Shown here piece by piece: positions 25,521-34,555 of a stretch of DNA of 64,000 nucleotides (within the stretch, counting starts at the first letter, position 1; the number at the start of each line of letters is the position of its first letter). Made by a program: the position numbers and the translations under genes. The notes under the pieces are model-generated. The model was not told the origin of the DNA. It saw nothing but the letters and a program-made list of their open reading frames with translations, and did not search any database. Source of the stretch: FEB-12 sp964503315 (GTDB taxonomy: Bacteria > Zixibacteria > MSB-5A5 > GN15 > FEB-12); assembly GCA_964503315.1 (NCBI GenBank), contig CAZCZL010000002.1, positions 186,001-250,000 on the forward strand, read 5' to 3'.

Positions 25521-25538
25521 GCTGTCCTCCGCATGTAT

Positions 25539-25961
25539 TTATGAAGTTGTCTGCACTTTATGTCGCGCAATCGTAATGGTCACCCTGAGCCCCCCAGTGG
25601 TATGCTGCGAGTATTCGACGGAATCGGCAAAGTGCCCGATCAGATCGACCCCTCGACCGCCTTCAGCCAGCAGACCTCTTGGTTTCCGAGCCCGGAGTTT
25701 ATCCAAGCCGCCTTGTCCTTCGTCGAGGATATCGGCACAGATCGAGGTTTCCTTAACGTCAAGTCCGACTACAACTTGTTTCGATGGGTCGCTCTGGTTG
25801 CCGTGGACCATAGCGTTGTTAAACGCTTCTGAGACTGCAAGTAAGAACCCTCGGCATTCGGCCAGGGGGACCCCGCTTTCTTTGAGCGCCGCTTCAAAGT
25901 CGTCGAGCATCCGCTCTTCTGATTCGAGGCGGGTTGGATAACGATAAGAATAGTGGGGCAT
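25539..25961 (-). CDS. RsbW-type serine kinase / anti-sigma factor
   Basis: 140 residues, a GHKL ATPase fold of the HATPase_c_2 type. N box SEAFNNAMVHGN, G1 DEGQGG, and the GLLAEGGRGVDLIGHFADSVEYS segment are present. It would phosphorylate the STAS protein next to it and, when free, bind a sigma factor or another client. It is three bases from the phosphatase gene. No sigma factor gene lies nearby, so the client is unknown and may not be a sigma factor. Confidence 0.9.
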   Translation of the reverse strand: MPHYSYRYPTRLESEERMLDDFEAALKESGVPLAECRGFLLAVSEAFNNAMVHGNQSDPSKQVVVGLDVKETSICADILDEGQGGLDKLRARKPRGLLAEGGRGVDLIGHFADSVEYSQHTTGGLRVTITIARHKVQTTS

Positions 25962-25964
25962 AGG

Positions 25965-27257
25965 TCAGTTCACCTTCACCTGCAACAGCGTGAAATCGTC
26001 GTGAGAATCTTCCAGCGTTCCTTCAGAGAACCGATCGACCCATTCCTTTACACGCAGACAGAACTCCTTTGGGGGAAGATCGATCTCCGCGGTCAACACC
26101 TGTTCGGCGCGCTCGCGACCAAACAATTGACCTGAAGCGTCCTCTGCTTCGGTCAGACCATCGGTGAAGAGAAACAGGCGATCGTCCTTGTGGAGCGGGC
26201 GATCTTCTTCTTTGAATCGTATGCCCGGAAATTGGCCAATGATCGGTCCACCGGCCGAGAGTGATTCTATCGATTGAGTTTCTTCATTCCAGAACAATCC
26301 CGGTAAGTGGCCTGCGTTGCAGTAGCTCAAACGCATGCCGACGAGATCGAATTTGCAGAAGAAGAGGGTCACGAACATTTCGCGGTCCTTGATGATCCCC
26401 TGTCCCAGCAGATCGTTGACGCGCCCGGCAAGGGACGAAACAGATATCTGGGGATCGGACTCAATGATCGTTTTGACAATACCTGAGCAGGCGGACATTA
26501 CCAACGCGGCAGGAACGCCTTTGTTGGAAACGTCTCCTATCAGAACATAAAACGTATGGTCAGATACTTTGAGTACATCGTAGAAATCGCCGCTGACATC
26601 TCGCGCCGGGAAATAAGCCGCCCCGATTTCGACACCGGGAGTTTCATCCAGCGTCTGCGGAAGTATCGTTTCCTGCACCTGTTTGGCGATGGCGATCTCC
26701 TGCTGGATCTTCTGCCGCTGCAGCCGTTCCTTCATCAGGAGCGTGTTGTCGATGGCGACGGCGACAAACCGCAGAAGCATCTCCAGAACTTCCTGGTCAT
26801 CGTTTGAGAAATTGCCGCCATCAGTCTTGTTGAACATGACCAACAGACCATGGCAGCGCTCCGATGTCTGAATGGGTAATGCGACGACGGTATTAAGGGT
26901 GATCCCTTCTTCAGACTTAATCCCCAGGTCAGCGAGAACGATAGTCTCGCGATGCTCCAGACAGTAGGTGGCGAGATCTTTGCCGTCCTGATACATCAGC
27001 GCACGAACGAACTCTTCGCTGACTCCCCAGCAGACTTTGTTGGTGACCTTGCCTGATTCGGTCAGCATTATCATGCCGACCTCTCCCCCGACCAGCCCCA
27101 TCGCCATATCCATGACGACAGACAATACTGCCCCTGTCTCATGAATAGATGTGATGACCGCCCCCATGGTGGCAAGATCGCGAAGTTGTGCTTTGCGATA
27201 CTCAAGACGTGCTTCCAGATCTTCGATCTGGGTAGTCAGGTTGGTTTCGGACAGCAT
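25965..27257 (-). CDS. GAF-PP2C phosphatase (RsbU/SpoIIE-like)
   Basis: 430 residues: a short coiled coil (about 5-28), a GAF domain (about 30-180), another helix (about 185-215), then a PP2C/SpoIIE phosphatase (about 215-430). Metal-binding motifs are visible: ARDVSGDFYDVL, IGDVSNKGVPAAL, FTDGLTEAED and the final DSHDDFTLL. It would dephosphorylate the STAS protein in response to a GAF ligand or helper. It is first of the partner-switch genes. No ribosome site is visible before the ATG at 27257. Confidence 0.93.
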   Translation of the reverse strand: MLSETNLTTQIEDLEARLEYRKAQLRDLATMGAVITSIHETGAVLSVVMDMAMGLVGGEVGMIMLTESGKVTNKVCWGVSEEFVRALMYQDGKDLATYCLEHRETIVLADLGIKSEEGITLNTVVALPIQTSERCHGLLVMFNKTDGGNFSNDDQEVLEMLLRFVAVAIDNTLLMKERLQRQKIQQEIAIAKQVQETILPQTLDETPGVEIGAAYFPARDVSGDFYDVLKVSDHTFYVLIGDVSNKGVPAALVMSACSGIVKTIIESDPQISVSSLAGRVNDLLGQGIIKDREMFVTLFFCKFDLVGMRLSYCNAGHLPGLFWNEETQSIESLSAGGPIIGQFPGIRFKEEDRPLHKDDRLFLFTDGLTEAEDASGQLFGRERAEQVLTAEIDLPPKEFCLRVKEWVDRFSEGTLEDSHDDFTLLQVKVN

Positions 27258-27264
27258 AGATGCT

Positions 27265-27291
27265 GTATCGGCATCGACGCGTGGAAGTTAA
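27265..27291 (-). promoter_or_regulatory. Weak sigma-28-like promoter before the phosphatase gene
   Basis: TTAA (27291-27288), 15 bases, then GCCGATAC (27272-27265). The -10 box matches seven of eight bases of the FliA consensus, but the -35 is imperfect. The predicted start falls at the ATG (27257), so the message would be leaderless, consistent with the missing ribosome site. If real, it would put the whole partner-switch/chemotaxis block under flagellar sigma-28 control. Confidence 0.35.
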
Positions 27292-27324
27292 GGTCGGATG
27301 GGGAGATAAGCGGAAAAGAGGAGC

Positions 27325-28638
27325 CTATTTGCGACGAAACTTGAGTCGGATCGGAACACCTTCGAACCCATATTTCGACCGAAGCTGATTGGAGAGATAG
27401 GCGATATATCCCTTATCTATCAGTTCCGGTTGATTGACGAAGAAGACGAAGGTTGGTGGAGACGTCTCCGACTGGGTCATGTACTTGAACTGAATGAACT
27501 TCCCCTGTTTGGCCGGTGGCTTGCGGCGACCGTACACTTCCTGAAGAAAGGTGTTCAGTTCAGAGGTAGCTATGCGCGAATGGAATCGCTCATGGACAGT
27601 GTCAATGCTCGACAGGACTTTGGAGACCCGTTGACCGGTCTTGGCGGAGATGAACATTATCGGGACAAAAGCCATTGGGCCGAGCAACTCGCGCAGTTGG
27701 GCGGTATAGGTGTCAGCCGTTTTGTCATCCTTTTCAATCAGATCCCACTTGTTGACCGCAAGGATCACTCCTCGACGCGCCTCGATCACATCACCCAGAA
27801 CTCGCATGTCACCGGCGGTGAGTCCATCTGTGGCATCCATCAGCACCACGGCAATATCGCATTCGTCAATAGCTCGCGCCGTTCGCAGAGTAGTATAGAA
27901 CTCGATATTCTCCTGCACTTTGTAGCGTCGGCGAAGACCCGCCGTATCGATAAGGACATACTTCTTGCCGTCCACTTCCAACAGTGTATTGACGGAATCG
28001 CGCGTCGTCCCAGCAATAGGTGAAACGATGAGTCTATCTTCGCCGGTCAGTTTGTTAATGAACGACGACTTTCCAACGTTAGGTCTCCCTACCACGGCAA
28101 CCTTGATCGCCCCTTCTTCTTCGCTCGGACCAACCTCTTCTTCCGGGAGGCGTGTAACGAGTTCGTCAAGTAGTTCGCCGACGCCCAAGCCGAGCGATGC
28201 TGACACAGGAAACGGTTCGCCCAATCCGAGCTTCATGAACTCGTATACATTCAGGTCGAGCGATTCATTGTCCGCCTTGTTCGCTACCAGCAAATGAGGT
28301 TTGCCGGCCTTGGAGAGCGTCCTGGCGATGCGCTGGTCGGTGGTGTCGATACCGGTCCGCGTATCGACCACAAGTATGACCAGATCGGCTTCGTGAATGG
28401 CAAATTCCGACTGATCCATGATCAGCCGTTCCATTTCGTCCTTTGTGTCCGGAACCATGCCGCCTGTATCAATGAGACGGAATGGTCGACCATTCCAATC
28501 GCAGACCGCGTAATTCCGGTCGCGTGTGACGCCCGGAGTAGGGTCGACGACGGCCAGCTTCTTTCTGAGGAGTCGGTTGAAGAGCGACGACTTCCCAACA
28601 TTGGGACGCCCGACTATCGCCACTATGGGAAGGCTCAT
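27325..28638 (-). CDS. der: Ribosome-assembly GTPase Der (EngA)
   Basis: 437 residues with two tandem GTPase domains. G1 motifs are GRPNVGKSSLFNRL and GRPNVGKSSFINKL. G3 and G4 are DTGG...NKAD in the first domain and DTAGL...NKWD in the second. A C-terminal KH-like domain follows (LNTFLQEVYGRRKPPAKQGKFIQFKYMTQSETSPPTFVFFVNQPELI). Der matures the 50S subunit. Its ATG overlaps the end of the radical-SAM gene by four bases. Confidence 0.98.
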   Translation of the reverse strand: MSLPIVAIVGRPNVGKSSLFNRLLRKKLAVVDPTPGVTRDRNYAVCDWNGRPFRLIDTGGMVPDTKDEMERLIMDQSEFAIHEADLVILVVDTRTGIDTTDQRIARTLSKAGKPHLLVANKADNESLDLNVYEFMKLGLGEPFPVSASLGLGVGELLDELVTRLPEEEVGPSEEEGAIKVAVVGRPNVGKSSFINKLTGEDRLIVSPIAGTTRDSVNTLLEVDGKKYVLIDTAGLRRRYKVQENIEFYTTLRTARAIDECDIAVVLMDATDGLTAGDMRVLGDVIEARRGVILAVNKWDLIEKDDKTADTYTAQLRELLGPMAFVPIMFISAKTGQRVSKVLSSIDTVHERFHSRIATSELNTFLQEVYGRRKPPAKQGKFIQFKYMTQSETSPPTFVFFVNQPELIDKGYIAYLSNQLRSKYGFEGVPIRLKFRRK

Positions 28639-29921
28639 ATAAACACGTCTTGGATGGTCGCGGCCAGATCATACTGGCCGATAAAGACCGGCTTCTGCAA
28701 CACAGTCTGAAATTGGGTCAGGGATAAGTTGTCGAGGAAAAGATCATCGGCATTCAGACAATTTGGCGGCAGAACGAGGACATCGTATTGCTCGAGTAGC
28801 ATGCGCGCGTCACGCAATAGATCCTGTCCGGTGAGAAGACCTGAGACGGTCACCATCTCTCCCCAGAAACGATTCTTGACCGGGTGAATGCTTATATCGA
28901 GTCCAAGCTCCTCGCGAAGAAACGGAAGCACTTCTGTTGAGAGAAACGGAAATGCCGAGTGACCGGTCAGGAAAAGCGCGCGCTTATCACTGAATTTCTG
29001 TTTTTTGAGGCGAGCTTTCTTCCTGTTGAATACCGTCAGGAATTCGCGAACCATGCCGATCCCGTTCTCGAATTGATTCATCTCTTCGTAGAGTGACCGC
29101 TTGGGAAAAGGGCGGTGAGCCTGCACGTAGAACTCATCAGCCGCCCAGACAAATCGGGTGCCGGATGCCTTGCGGATCTCTTTCTGCCGCAATTCGACAT
29201 AATCGATGATAGTGGCAGCCTCATCCGCGTGATAGGTGCGAAGATTGGGGAGATTGTCGCGATATTTGGTCAGACCGACCGGAACAACAGCCAGTGTCTC
29301 CACTGCCGGGTACAAGTCAACCAGTTCGTTGATGGTCCGCTCCAACTGGGGGCCGTCGTTGATGCCGGGGCACAATACGACCTGCGTATGTACCGTAATG
29401 CCGCCCTCTCCGAGTTGGCGCAGACGCGGGATGATCGGCGCCAGCTTTTCATTCTTCAGCATACAACGACGCAGTTTGTCGTCGGTAGCATGTACCGAAA
29501 CATAGAGCGGCGAAAGACGTTGTTCAATGATCCGCTCGATATCTTCATCGGTCGTATTGGAGAGCGTGACAAAGTTCCCGTGCGTGAAAGAGAGACGATA
29601 GTCCTCGTCCTTTACGTACAAGACGCGCCGCATTCCCTGTGGTTGCTGGCGGATAAAGCAGAAGATGCAATCATTCTTGCAGACGCGAACTTTGTGGTCA
29701 TCGAGGGTGATGCCGAGATCCCCTGCCGCGACATCATGAAACTTGAAATCGATCTCCTTCCCCTTGTCATCGGCAAAGATGATCTTCACACGTTCATCCG
29801 CTATCTTATAGCGAAAGTCGATGGCATCCTGAATTCTCTGGCCGTTGACCGAGAGAATTGAGTAACCGGGGCGGATATAGCCGAAAAGCGGCGATGAGGG
29901 GTCGATATCGAGTATCTTCAT
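28635..29921 (-). CDS. PDZ-radical SAM protein (DUF512 / TIGR03279-like)
   Basis: 428 residues. An N-terminal PDZ-like domain (about 1-70, SPLFGYIRPGYSILSVNGQRIQDAIDFRYKI) precedes the radical SAM cysteines in CX3CX2C order (VRVCKNDCIFCFIRQQPQGMRR). DUF512 then forms the C-terminal half, with FLTGHSAFPFLSTEVLPFLREELG. The reaction is unknown. The family is commonly found next to der, as here, which suggests a link to ribosome or tRNA biology. No ribosome site is visible before the ATG. It starts 24 bases after the tRNA-Gly 3' end. Confidence 0.9.
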   Translation of the reverse strand: MKILDIDPSSPLFGYIRPGYSILSVNGQRIQDAIDFRYKIADERVKIIFADDKGKEIDFKFHDVAAGDLGITLDDHKVRVCKNDCIFCFIRQQPQGMRRVLYVKDEDYRLSFTHGNFVTLSNTTDEDIERIIEQRLSPLYVSVHATDDKLRRCMLKNEKLAPIIPRLRQLGEGGITVHTQVVLCPGINDGPQLERTINELVDLYPAVETLAVVPVGLTKYRDNLPNLRTYHADEAATIIDYVELRQKEIRKASGTRFVWAADEFYVQAHRPFPKRSLYEEMNQFENGIGMVREFLTVFNRKKARLKKQKFSDKRALFLTGHSAFPFLSTEVLPFLREELGLDISIHPVKNRFWGEMVTVSGLLTGQDLLRDARMLLEQYDVLVLPPNCLNADDLFLDNLSLTQFQTVLQKPVFIGQYDLAATIQDVFI

Positions 29922-29945
29922 GTCGTTTCGAGTACCAATAAAAAA

Positions 29946-30017
29946 AGCGGGCGATGGGGTTCGAACCCACGACGTCCAGCTTGGGAAGCTGACATTCTAC
30001 CACTGAATTACGCCCGC
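29946..30017 (-). tRNA. tRNA-Gly, anticodon CCC
   Basis: 72 bases fold into a complete cloverleaf. Acceptor stem GCGGGCG / CGCCCGC, D arm with TTCAGTGGTAGAAT, anticodon loop TTCCCAA giving CCC, variable loop ACGTC, and T arm GTGGG-TTCGAAC-CCCAT with one mismatch or wobble. The discriminator base is U and no CCA is encoded. A run of seven T follows immediately. Confidence 0.96.
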
Positions 30018-30030
30018 TTATATTGGGCTG

Positions 30031-30085
30031 GTAAAGTAAAGGCTCCCGGCTCGAAAGTCAACAGCTAAACTTCGGGTCGGGAGCC
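30031..30085 (-). terminator. Terminator of the dockerin gene
   Basis: GGCTCCCG (minus strand 30085-30078) pairs with CGGGAGCC (30048-30041) as an 8-bp GC-rich stem, with partial extra pairing in the 29-base loop, followed by TTTACTTTA. It lies 31 bases after the dockerin gene stop. Confidence 0.6.
30033..30061 (-). promoter_or_regulatory. Promoter of tRNA-Gly inside the terminator hairpin
   Basis: TTGACT (30061-30056) and TACTTT (30038-30033) are 17 bases apart. The predicted start lies about 10-15 bases before the tRNA 5' end at 30017. The -35 box is in the loop of the dockerin terminator and the -10 box is in its T-run. Confidence 0.4.
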
Positions 30086-30115
30086 TAATGTATTGCTAAA
30101 CAGCCAGTTAATAGC

Positions 30116-33100
30116 CTATAGTCGACACAATGGCAAGGTCGGTCGAGGCATAACCGTCAGGTAGCTGATCAGGAGTGAAAGGTCAGACAGATCAATCCCT
30201 CCGGAAGCGTTTACGTCCGCCTCACCAAAACACCGCGGTGTAGGCTTGGGAGTAGTCGTCAAATAGAGAATCAACCACGACAGGTCACCAACGTCCACTC
30301 TCCCATCCCCATTGATATCTCCTGTCGTGCCTACACAGCAATTAAGACAGTCCGTTTGCACATTACGAGACCAGGCGACCGCTTTGTCGACCGTCTTTCT
30401 CAGAGAATCAAGGGCCTGAATATGTGTTCCTCCAGAAGGTCGTGTCACTACCATCGCTGTCCAGATGGTCAGGGTGTCGTTGGCCGGCAGCGTCCAACCG
30501 GTTGACGTGACGTTCTTGTAGACCAACATCGAATGAAGGTCAGTGACGCGCGGTTCATTCCAATATCCTGGGCTCTTCATCAAGTTCCATTGCTGTTCGG
30601 GTACAAATCCACCAGCCGGATAGACAAAAGTGTCATTTGGCGCATTGTACCCCGCAAACAGATTGTAGTCTGATGTGCAGTTTTTCGTGTGCATCCTGAT
30701 CAACGCCGCGCCGCCATAGCGAAGCGAATTGTTGTAGCAGTCAGCGACAGCGTCGGCGGAATTGAATCCACGCATATAGACCAGGCGACGGCTCGCATCG
30801 GTACCACCGACATCGCTGCTGGTGCCGGAGTCACTCGGGATATCCCAGTCAAACGCCTCCCCTATTGCCAGGTTGGAGACGGACTGACCGATATTGTATG
30901 GGAATATCCTCATTCGCTGGATTATGAAAGTGCAACTATCGGCGTTTGAGACACCGGTCGGCGCAAAGTATGTTTTCTCGATCTTGACCAGAGAGTCGGA
31001 GGTGCAAAACGTGCCGGTGTTATAGCCGTCCCATCCGGCACCAGCGAACGAGCCGCGTGGCGAAGAGGCCTCCAGCGGTTTGAAACCCCACTGGGAAGCA
31101 AACCCGTCCTGGAAAATAGCCCAGGAGGCGATATAGGTATTCTCCGCCGGTTTACGAAGGATCACCGGTGAAGCATCCCCAAGATAGATGTCGGAGAAAC
31201 CTCTCGAATTGCTTCCTGTATCGCATTCCGGATTCGGCTGAGGGAAATTCAGATTTACGCCTCCCAAATAGTTGTACCCCATGTTTCCGTCGACGTTGAC
31301 AATCAACCCGATACCGCACTCCGTTGAGACCGTGTCACGGACCCAATCCGGCGGAAGCGGATTAAAAATTCGCAGATCGACAGGGACGACGATTGAGTCA
31401 ATAGGTGTGCCAAAGCGGATAATTATCCGACCGTAGAATACCCCCTCTGAGGTGATAATGCCGTTGTGATTAAGATGAACTGTCATAGTGGCTGAATCGC
31501 CACCATTGACCGAGGATGGCACATTGGAGGTCGCCAGCCAGCCGCTTGGGCCATTCTCAATGATCTCAGAAACCGAATTGATACCGGTAGGTACCGTACA
31601 CTGATTAAAGAGGATAAGCGGTAGATTGAGAGCGGTTCCAGGCGTAGGATACGGGTACGGTGAGAAGTAGGTCGGTGTCGCAGTCAGGCGACAATTCGGT
31701 ACCGGGTTGCAGGCAAGACGAATCCATCGCATGTCGTTGAGTGTCAGCGGTCCCTCGGGTGTACCTAGAATCCCACCCCCCGGGTAGCGGTCGGTCATGT
31801 ACCAGACTTGGATGAACTTGTCGCCCGGCACTCCTCCGTCCATCGCATAGGTGTAGGCGTTTGACCATTCGTTATCGATGTAATTGGATTCATCCATGCC
31901 ATAGCGGCTCATGCCCATTAGGCGATCGTCAGCACAGGTACCAGTATCGCAACCGGGCGAATAGCTGGAGGAGATGTTGCGCGGGAAGTCCCAGGCGATG
32001 CCATCCAGCCCACTTGAGACTGAAACGAATATCTCTCCATTGGCTCCTTGGTTAATGGGTGCGCTCGCACAACAATCATCGGTGTATCCAGTCATTGGAT
32101 CGTTAAAACTGGTAAACACGACAAAGAGTCGACTATCGCATTCGGCAATTGAGAACTTGCCGACATTCATGACATTGCTGCCACCAACACAATCAGTGAT
32201 AGTCGGATCCCATTCGGCAGAATAGACAGTCCGAATGCTCGAAGGCAACCACTGCGACCAATGAAAAAGGCGACAACGACGGCTATAGAAATCGGCGCCA
32301 TCGGTTTGCGTGCCATTCCAGATAATATGAAGTCGACCTTGGGTATCAAAGAGAGTCGCCACTTCCAGCCGGGCTCGATACCCGGCCCCAACATAATTGG
32401 TGACGTTTGTCCGGGTCCAAGTGCCGGATGCACCAGTAAGCGACTCGGCGTACCAAACATCTGAGTCCGCGGATTCCGGAAGCACTTTCCCCTGCTCGGT
32501 CATCTTTATCCAAGCGACAGCGACTTTTGATGAAGTACGATCGCAGGAGATATCCTGGCACGGGAAAAAAGTGGTATCGACCAAAACCAGTTCCCAGCTG
32601 TTGTCGGGATTGGCTTCTGACCAACCGACTTTGCGAAAGACCTTCATTGCGCCAAAATCGCCTTCGACATTCTCATAAGCCGCGAGGTAGATGGTCGTCA
32701 CGCCTCCGACTTCGGAGATATCCATGGCTGGCCAGAAGGTCTCTGCTCCTTCTATGCCACCTGCATCACGAACTGACTCGGCCATGACAGAGCCATCGAG
32801 GATCCCACCGAAGTCGCCGACAATAGGGCCGGCATCACGTGTGACCCTTAGTTGGGAAAGGTCTGGGTCAAGCCCCAAATCCGGGTACTCCTGCCCTCCG
32901 AGATATGCCGTGCCGGACTGGTCGACCGCGATCTTCGGATACGACCCTGCCATATTTGTGCAGGATCCTGGTGGTAATGGAACAAGTGAGGAGCCGCACT
33001 GAACATCGAGACCACCGGGTGGGACGAAGGAGCCGCCGGGAGTGACCGCTTCAAATGCGGCCCAACCCCAGTGTGTCCGGTCTGAGGTAGCCGAGGAGAG

Positions 33101-33433
33101 CTTGCTCATGAAACTGAATTGAACACCCGGCAAGAGACTGGCTGGAGGGTTGAAATCGACAGTTCTGCCAATTGAACTGTTGTTCTGCCAGTCCCGCCAG
33201 GTTTGCGCCACCAAGGCGCCACGGGAATCGACAGCGGCTCCGGCTGATGCCAGTGAACGTGTGCGAGCAGACGTCGCCTCTGTGTCTCCCCGGTCGAGCG
33301 TGGCAGTAAGTTTAGTGTCTGGGTTCTTCTTGAGGTTGGGGTTGTCTGGGCGGTTCGTTGCTAATACCGTTGTCGCGGTGAGGGCCACGACTGAGACTGT
33401 GAGGATGCACGCCAGCCGTAAACTGAGCGTCAT
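30116..33433 (-). CDS. Large secreted protein with C-terminal dockerin
   Basis: 1105 residues from ATG 33433, chosen for a perfect AGGAGGAGAAGGT before it and the signal peptide MTLSLRLACILTVSVVALTATTVLA. The body is a Trp-, Tyr- and Gly-rich extracellular module resembling sialidase/BNR-type beta-propeller proteins (WDPTITDCVG, ISCDRTSSKVAVAWIKM), which is inference from style. A Pro-rich Ig-like segment and a second unknown module follow. The end is a type I dockerin with two calcium loops: DINGDGRVDVGDLSWLILYL and ADVNASGGIDLSDLSLLISYL. It likely attaches to a cohesin-bearing partner at the surface. No enzymatic residues are recognised. A longer reading to 33466 is rejected. Confidence 0.88.
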   Translation of the reverse strand: MTLSLRLACILTVSVVALTATTVLATNRPDNPNLKKNPDTKLTATLDRGDTEATSARTRSLASAGAAVDSRGALVAQTWRDWQNNSSIGRTVDFNPPASLLPGVQFSFMSKLSSATSDRTHWGWAAFEAVTPGGSFVPPGGLDVQCGSSLVPLPPGSCTNMAGSYPKIAVDQSGTAYLGGQEYPDLGLDPDLSQLRVTRDAGPIVGDFGGILDGSVMAESVRDAGGIEGAETFWPAMDISEVGGVTTIYLAAYENVEGDFGAMKVFRKVGWSEANPDNSWELVLVDTTFFPCQDISCDRTSSKVAVAWIKMTEQGKVLPESADSDVWYAESLTGASGTWTRTNVTNYVGAGYRARLEVATLFDTQGRLHIIWNGTQTDGADFYSRRCRLFHWSQWLPSSIRTVYSAEWDPTITDCVGGSNVMNVGKFSIAECDSRLFVVFTSFNDPMTGYTDDCCASAPINQGANGEIFVSVSSGLDGIAWDFPRNISSSYSPGCDTGTCADDRLMGMSRYGMDESNYIDNEWSNAYTYAMDGGVPGDKFIQVWYMTDRYPGGGILGTPEGPLTLNDMRWIRLACNPVPNCRLTATPTYFSPYPYPTPGTALNLPLILFNQCTVPTGINSVSEIIENGPSGWLATSNVPSSVNGGDSATMTVHLNHNGIITSEGVFYGRIIIRFGTPIDSIVVPVDLRIFNPLPPDWVRDTVSTECGIGLIVNVDGNMGYNYLGGVNLNFPQPNPECDTGSNSRGFSDIYLGDASPVILRKPAENTYIASWAIFQDGFASQWGFKPLEASSPRGSFAGAGWDGYNTGTFCTSDSLVKIEKTYFAPTGVSNADSCTFIIQRMRIFPYNIGQSVSNLAIGEAFDWDIPSDSGTSSDVGGTDASRRLVYMRGFNSADAVADCYNNSLRYGGAALIRMHTKNCTSDYNLFAGYNAPNDTFVYPAGGFVPEQQWNLMKSPGYWNEPRVTDLHSMLVYKNVTSTGWTLPANDTLTIWTAMVVTRPSGGTHIQALDSLRKTVDKAVAWSRNVQTDCLNCCVGTTGDINGDGRVDVGDLSWLILYLTTTPKPTPRCFGEADVNASGGIDLSDLSLLISYLTVMPRPTLPLCRL

Positions 33434-33461
33434 ACCTTCTCCTCCTGCCCGAATGATGGTG

Positions 33462-33489
33462 ATCATGAGCGAACCGACGTAATTGTCAG
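33462..33489 (-). promoter_or_regulatory. Candidate promoter of the dockerin gene
   Basis: CTGACA (33489-33484) and CATGAT (33467-33462) are spaced by 16 bases. The predicted start near 33455 leaves a leader of about 22 bases that holds the strong ribosome site. The remaining gap (33490-33600) shows no ORF or RNA that I can support. Confidence 0.3.
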
Positions 33490-33600
33490 TCCACCCGCGT
33501 ACTCTGGAAACCCTCTATGTGAACAGCGTCTCGGATGGGACACATCCTGCGTGATCCGGTCCGCTTGAATTCAACTCGAATCGACTACCGATCAGGCATA

Positions 33601-33628
33601 AGAAAACCACTGACCGCACAGCCAGTGG
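33601..33628 (-). terminator. Terminator after tatC
   Basis: On the minus strand CCACTGGC / GTCAGTGG form an 8-bp stem (one G-T wobble) with a 6-base loop, followed by TTTTCT. It ends the glyA-tatC transcription unit. The 33629-33756 stretch between it and tatC contains nothing I recognise. Confidence 0.75.
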
Positions 33629-33756
33629 CGTTGAATTGATCGCCGGGCATTGGAAGAGAGCCGTAGATGCTCCCCAACTGCTACGAGTAAGATAGTTAAT
33701 TTCAAAGGTGATGCAAGCTAAAAGTTGACTCGAATAGACACGATTGTCGGCCCGAC

Positions 33757-34506
33757 CTAACCGCGTCGGCCGGTCAAACGCACGACGATGATCGAGGCTT
33801 CATACAAGACATACATCGGAACGGCCAGCAGAAGCTGCGTGATAATGTCCGGTGTGGGGGTTAGAATGGCGGCAACCAAAAGGATGACAACAATGGCAAC
33901 GCGCCTTCCGCGAGCGAGAAACGACGACGTGATCACACCCAGTTTGCCAAGCAGGTACGCGATGACAGGCAGTTCAAAACTGAGGCCAAACGCGATAAGC
34001 AGCATGCCGGAAAACGAGATATAGCTGGAGACCGTGATGATCGGACTGAGCAGGTCACCTGAAAAGCCGATCATGAATTGCAGGGCGAAAGGCAAGACGT
34101 ACTTATAGCAGAATCCGGCGCCAGCGGCGAATAACAGAGTCGCCACGAAGATAAACGGAAGGACCATCTTGCGCTCTTTAGGGTAGAGCCCCGGGGCGAC
34201 AAAGGCCCAGAACTGGTAGAAGATGAACGGCAGCGAAGCTCCAAGTCCCGCAAAGAGGCAGATCTTCAGATAGGCTGAGAATGATCCGGTCACTTCTGTC
34301 ACATGCAACTTGATCCCCCCGAGCGGGGCGATAAACCAAGCGACCAGTTCATCCGAGAAGAAGAATGCGATCACGGTGAAGACAATGACAATCAACACTG
34401 ATCGAACCAGCCGCTTGCGAAGTTCCTCGAGGTGCTCAAGAAACGGCATCTCCCCTGGCTTGCGGGCCGGTTGGCTGTCTTCAGTGGGCTGGTCTAAAGG
34501 CGACAT
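33757..34506 (-). CDS. tatC: Twin-arginine translocase subunit TatC
   Basis: 249 residues with six membrane segments. Family motifs present are FLEHLEELRKRLVRS at the front, FWAFVAPGLYPKERK in the first periplasmic/cytosolic region, and SFELPVIAYLLGKLGV and ILTPTPDIITQLLLAVPMYVLYEASI near the end. TatC is the receptor for twin-arginine signal peptides. No tatA or tatB gene is adjacent. It is last in the glyA unit. Confidence 0.97.
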   Translation of the reverse strand: MSPLDQPTEDSQPARKPGEMPFLEHLEELRKRLVRSVLIVIVFTVIAFFFSDELVAWFIAPLGGIKLHVTEVTGSFSAYLKICLFAGLGASLPFIFYQFWAFVAPGLYPKERKMVLPFIFVATLLFAAGAGFCYKYVLPFALQFMIGFSGDLLSPIITVSSYISFSGMLLIAFGLSFELPVIAYLLGKLGVITSSFLARGRRVAIVVILLVAAILTPTPDIITQLLLAVPMYVLYEASIIVVRLTGRRG

Positions 34507-34555
34507 GGAGAGAATCTGAGATTGAATCGGCCGAAAGTCAAACTCAATGTGTCGG

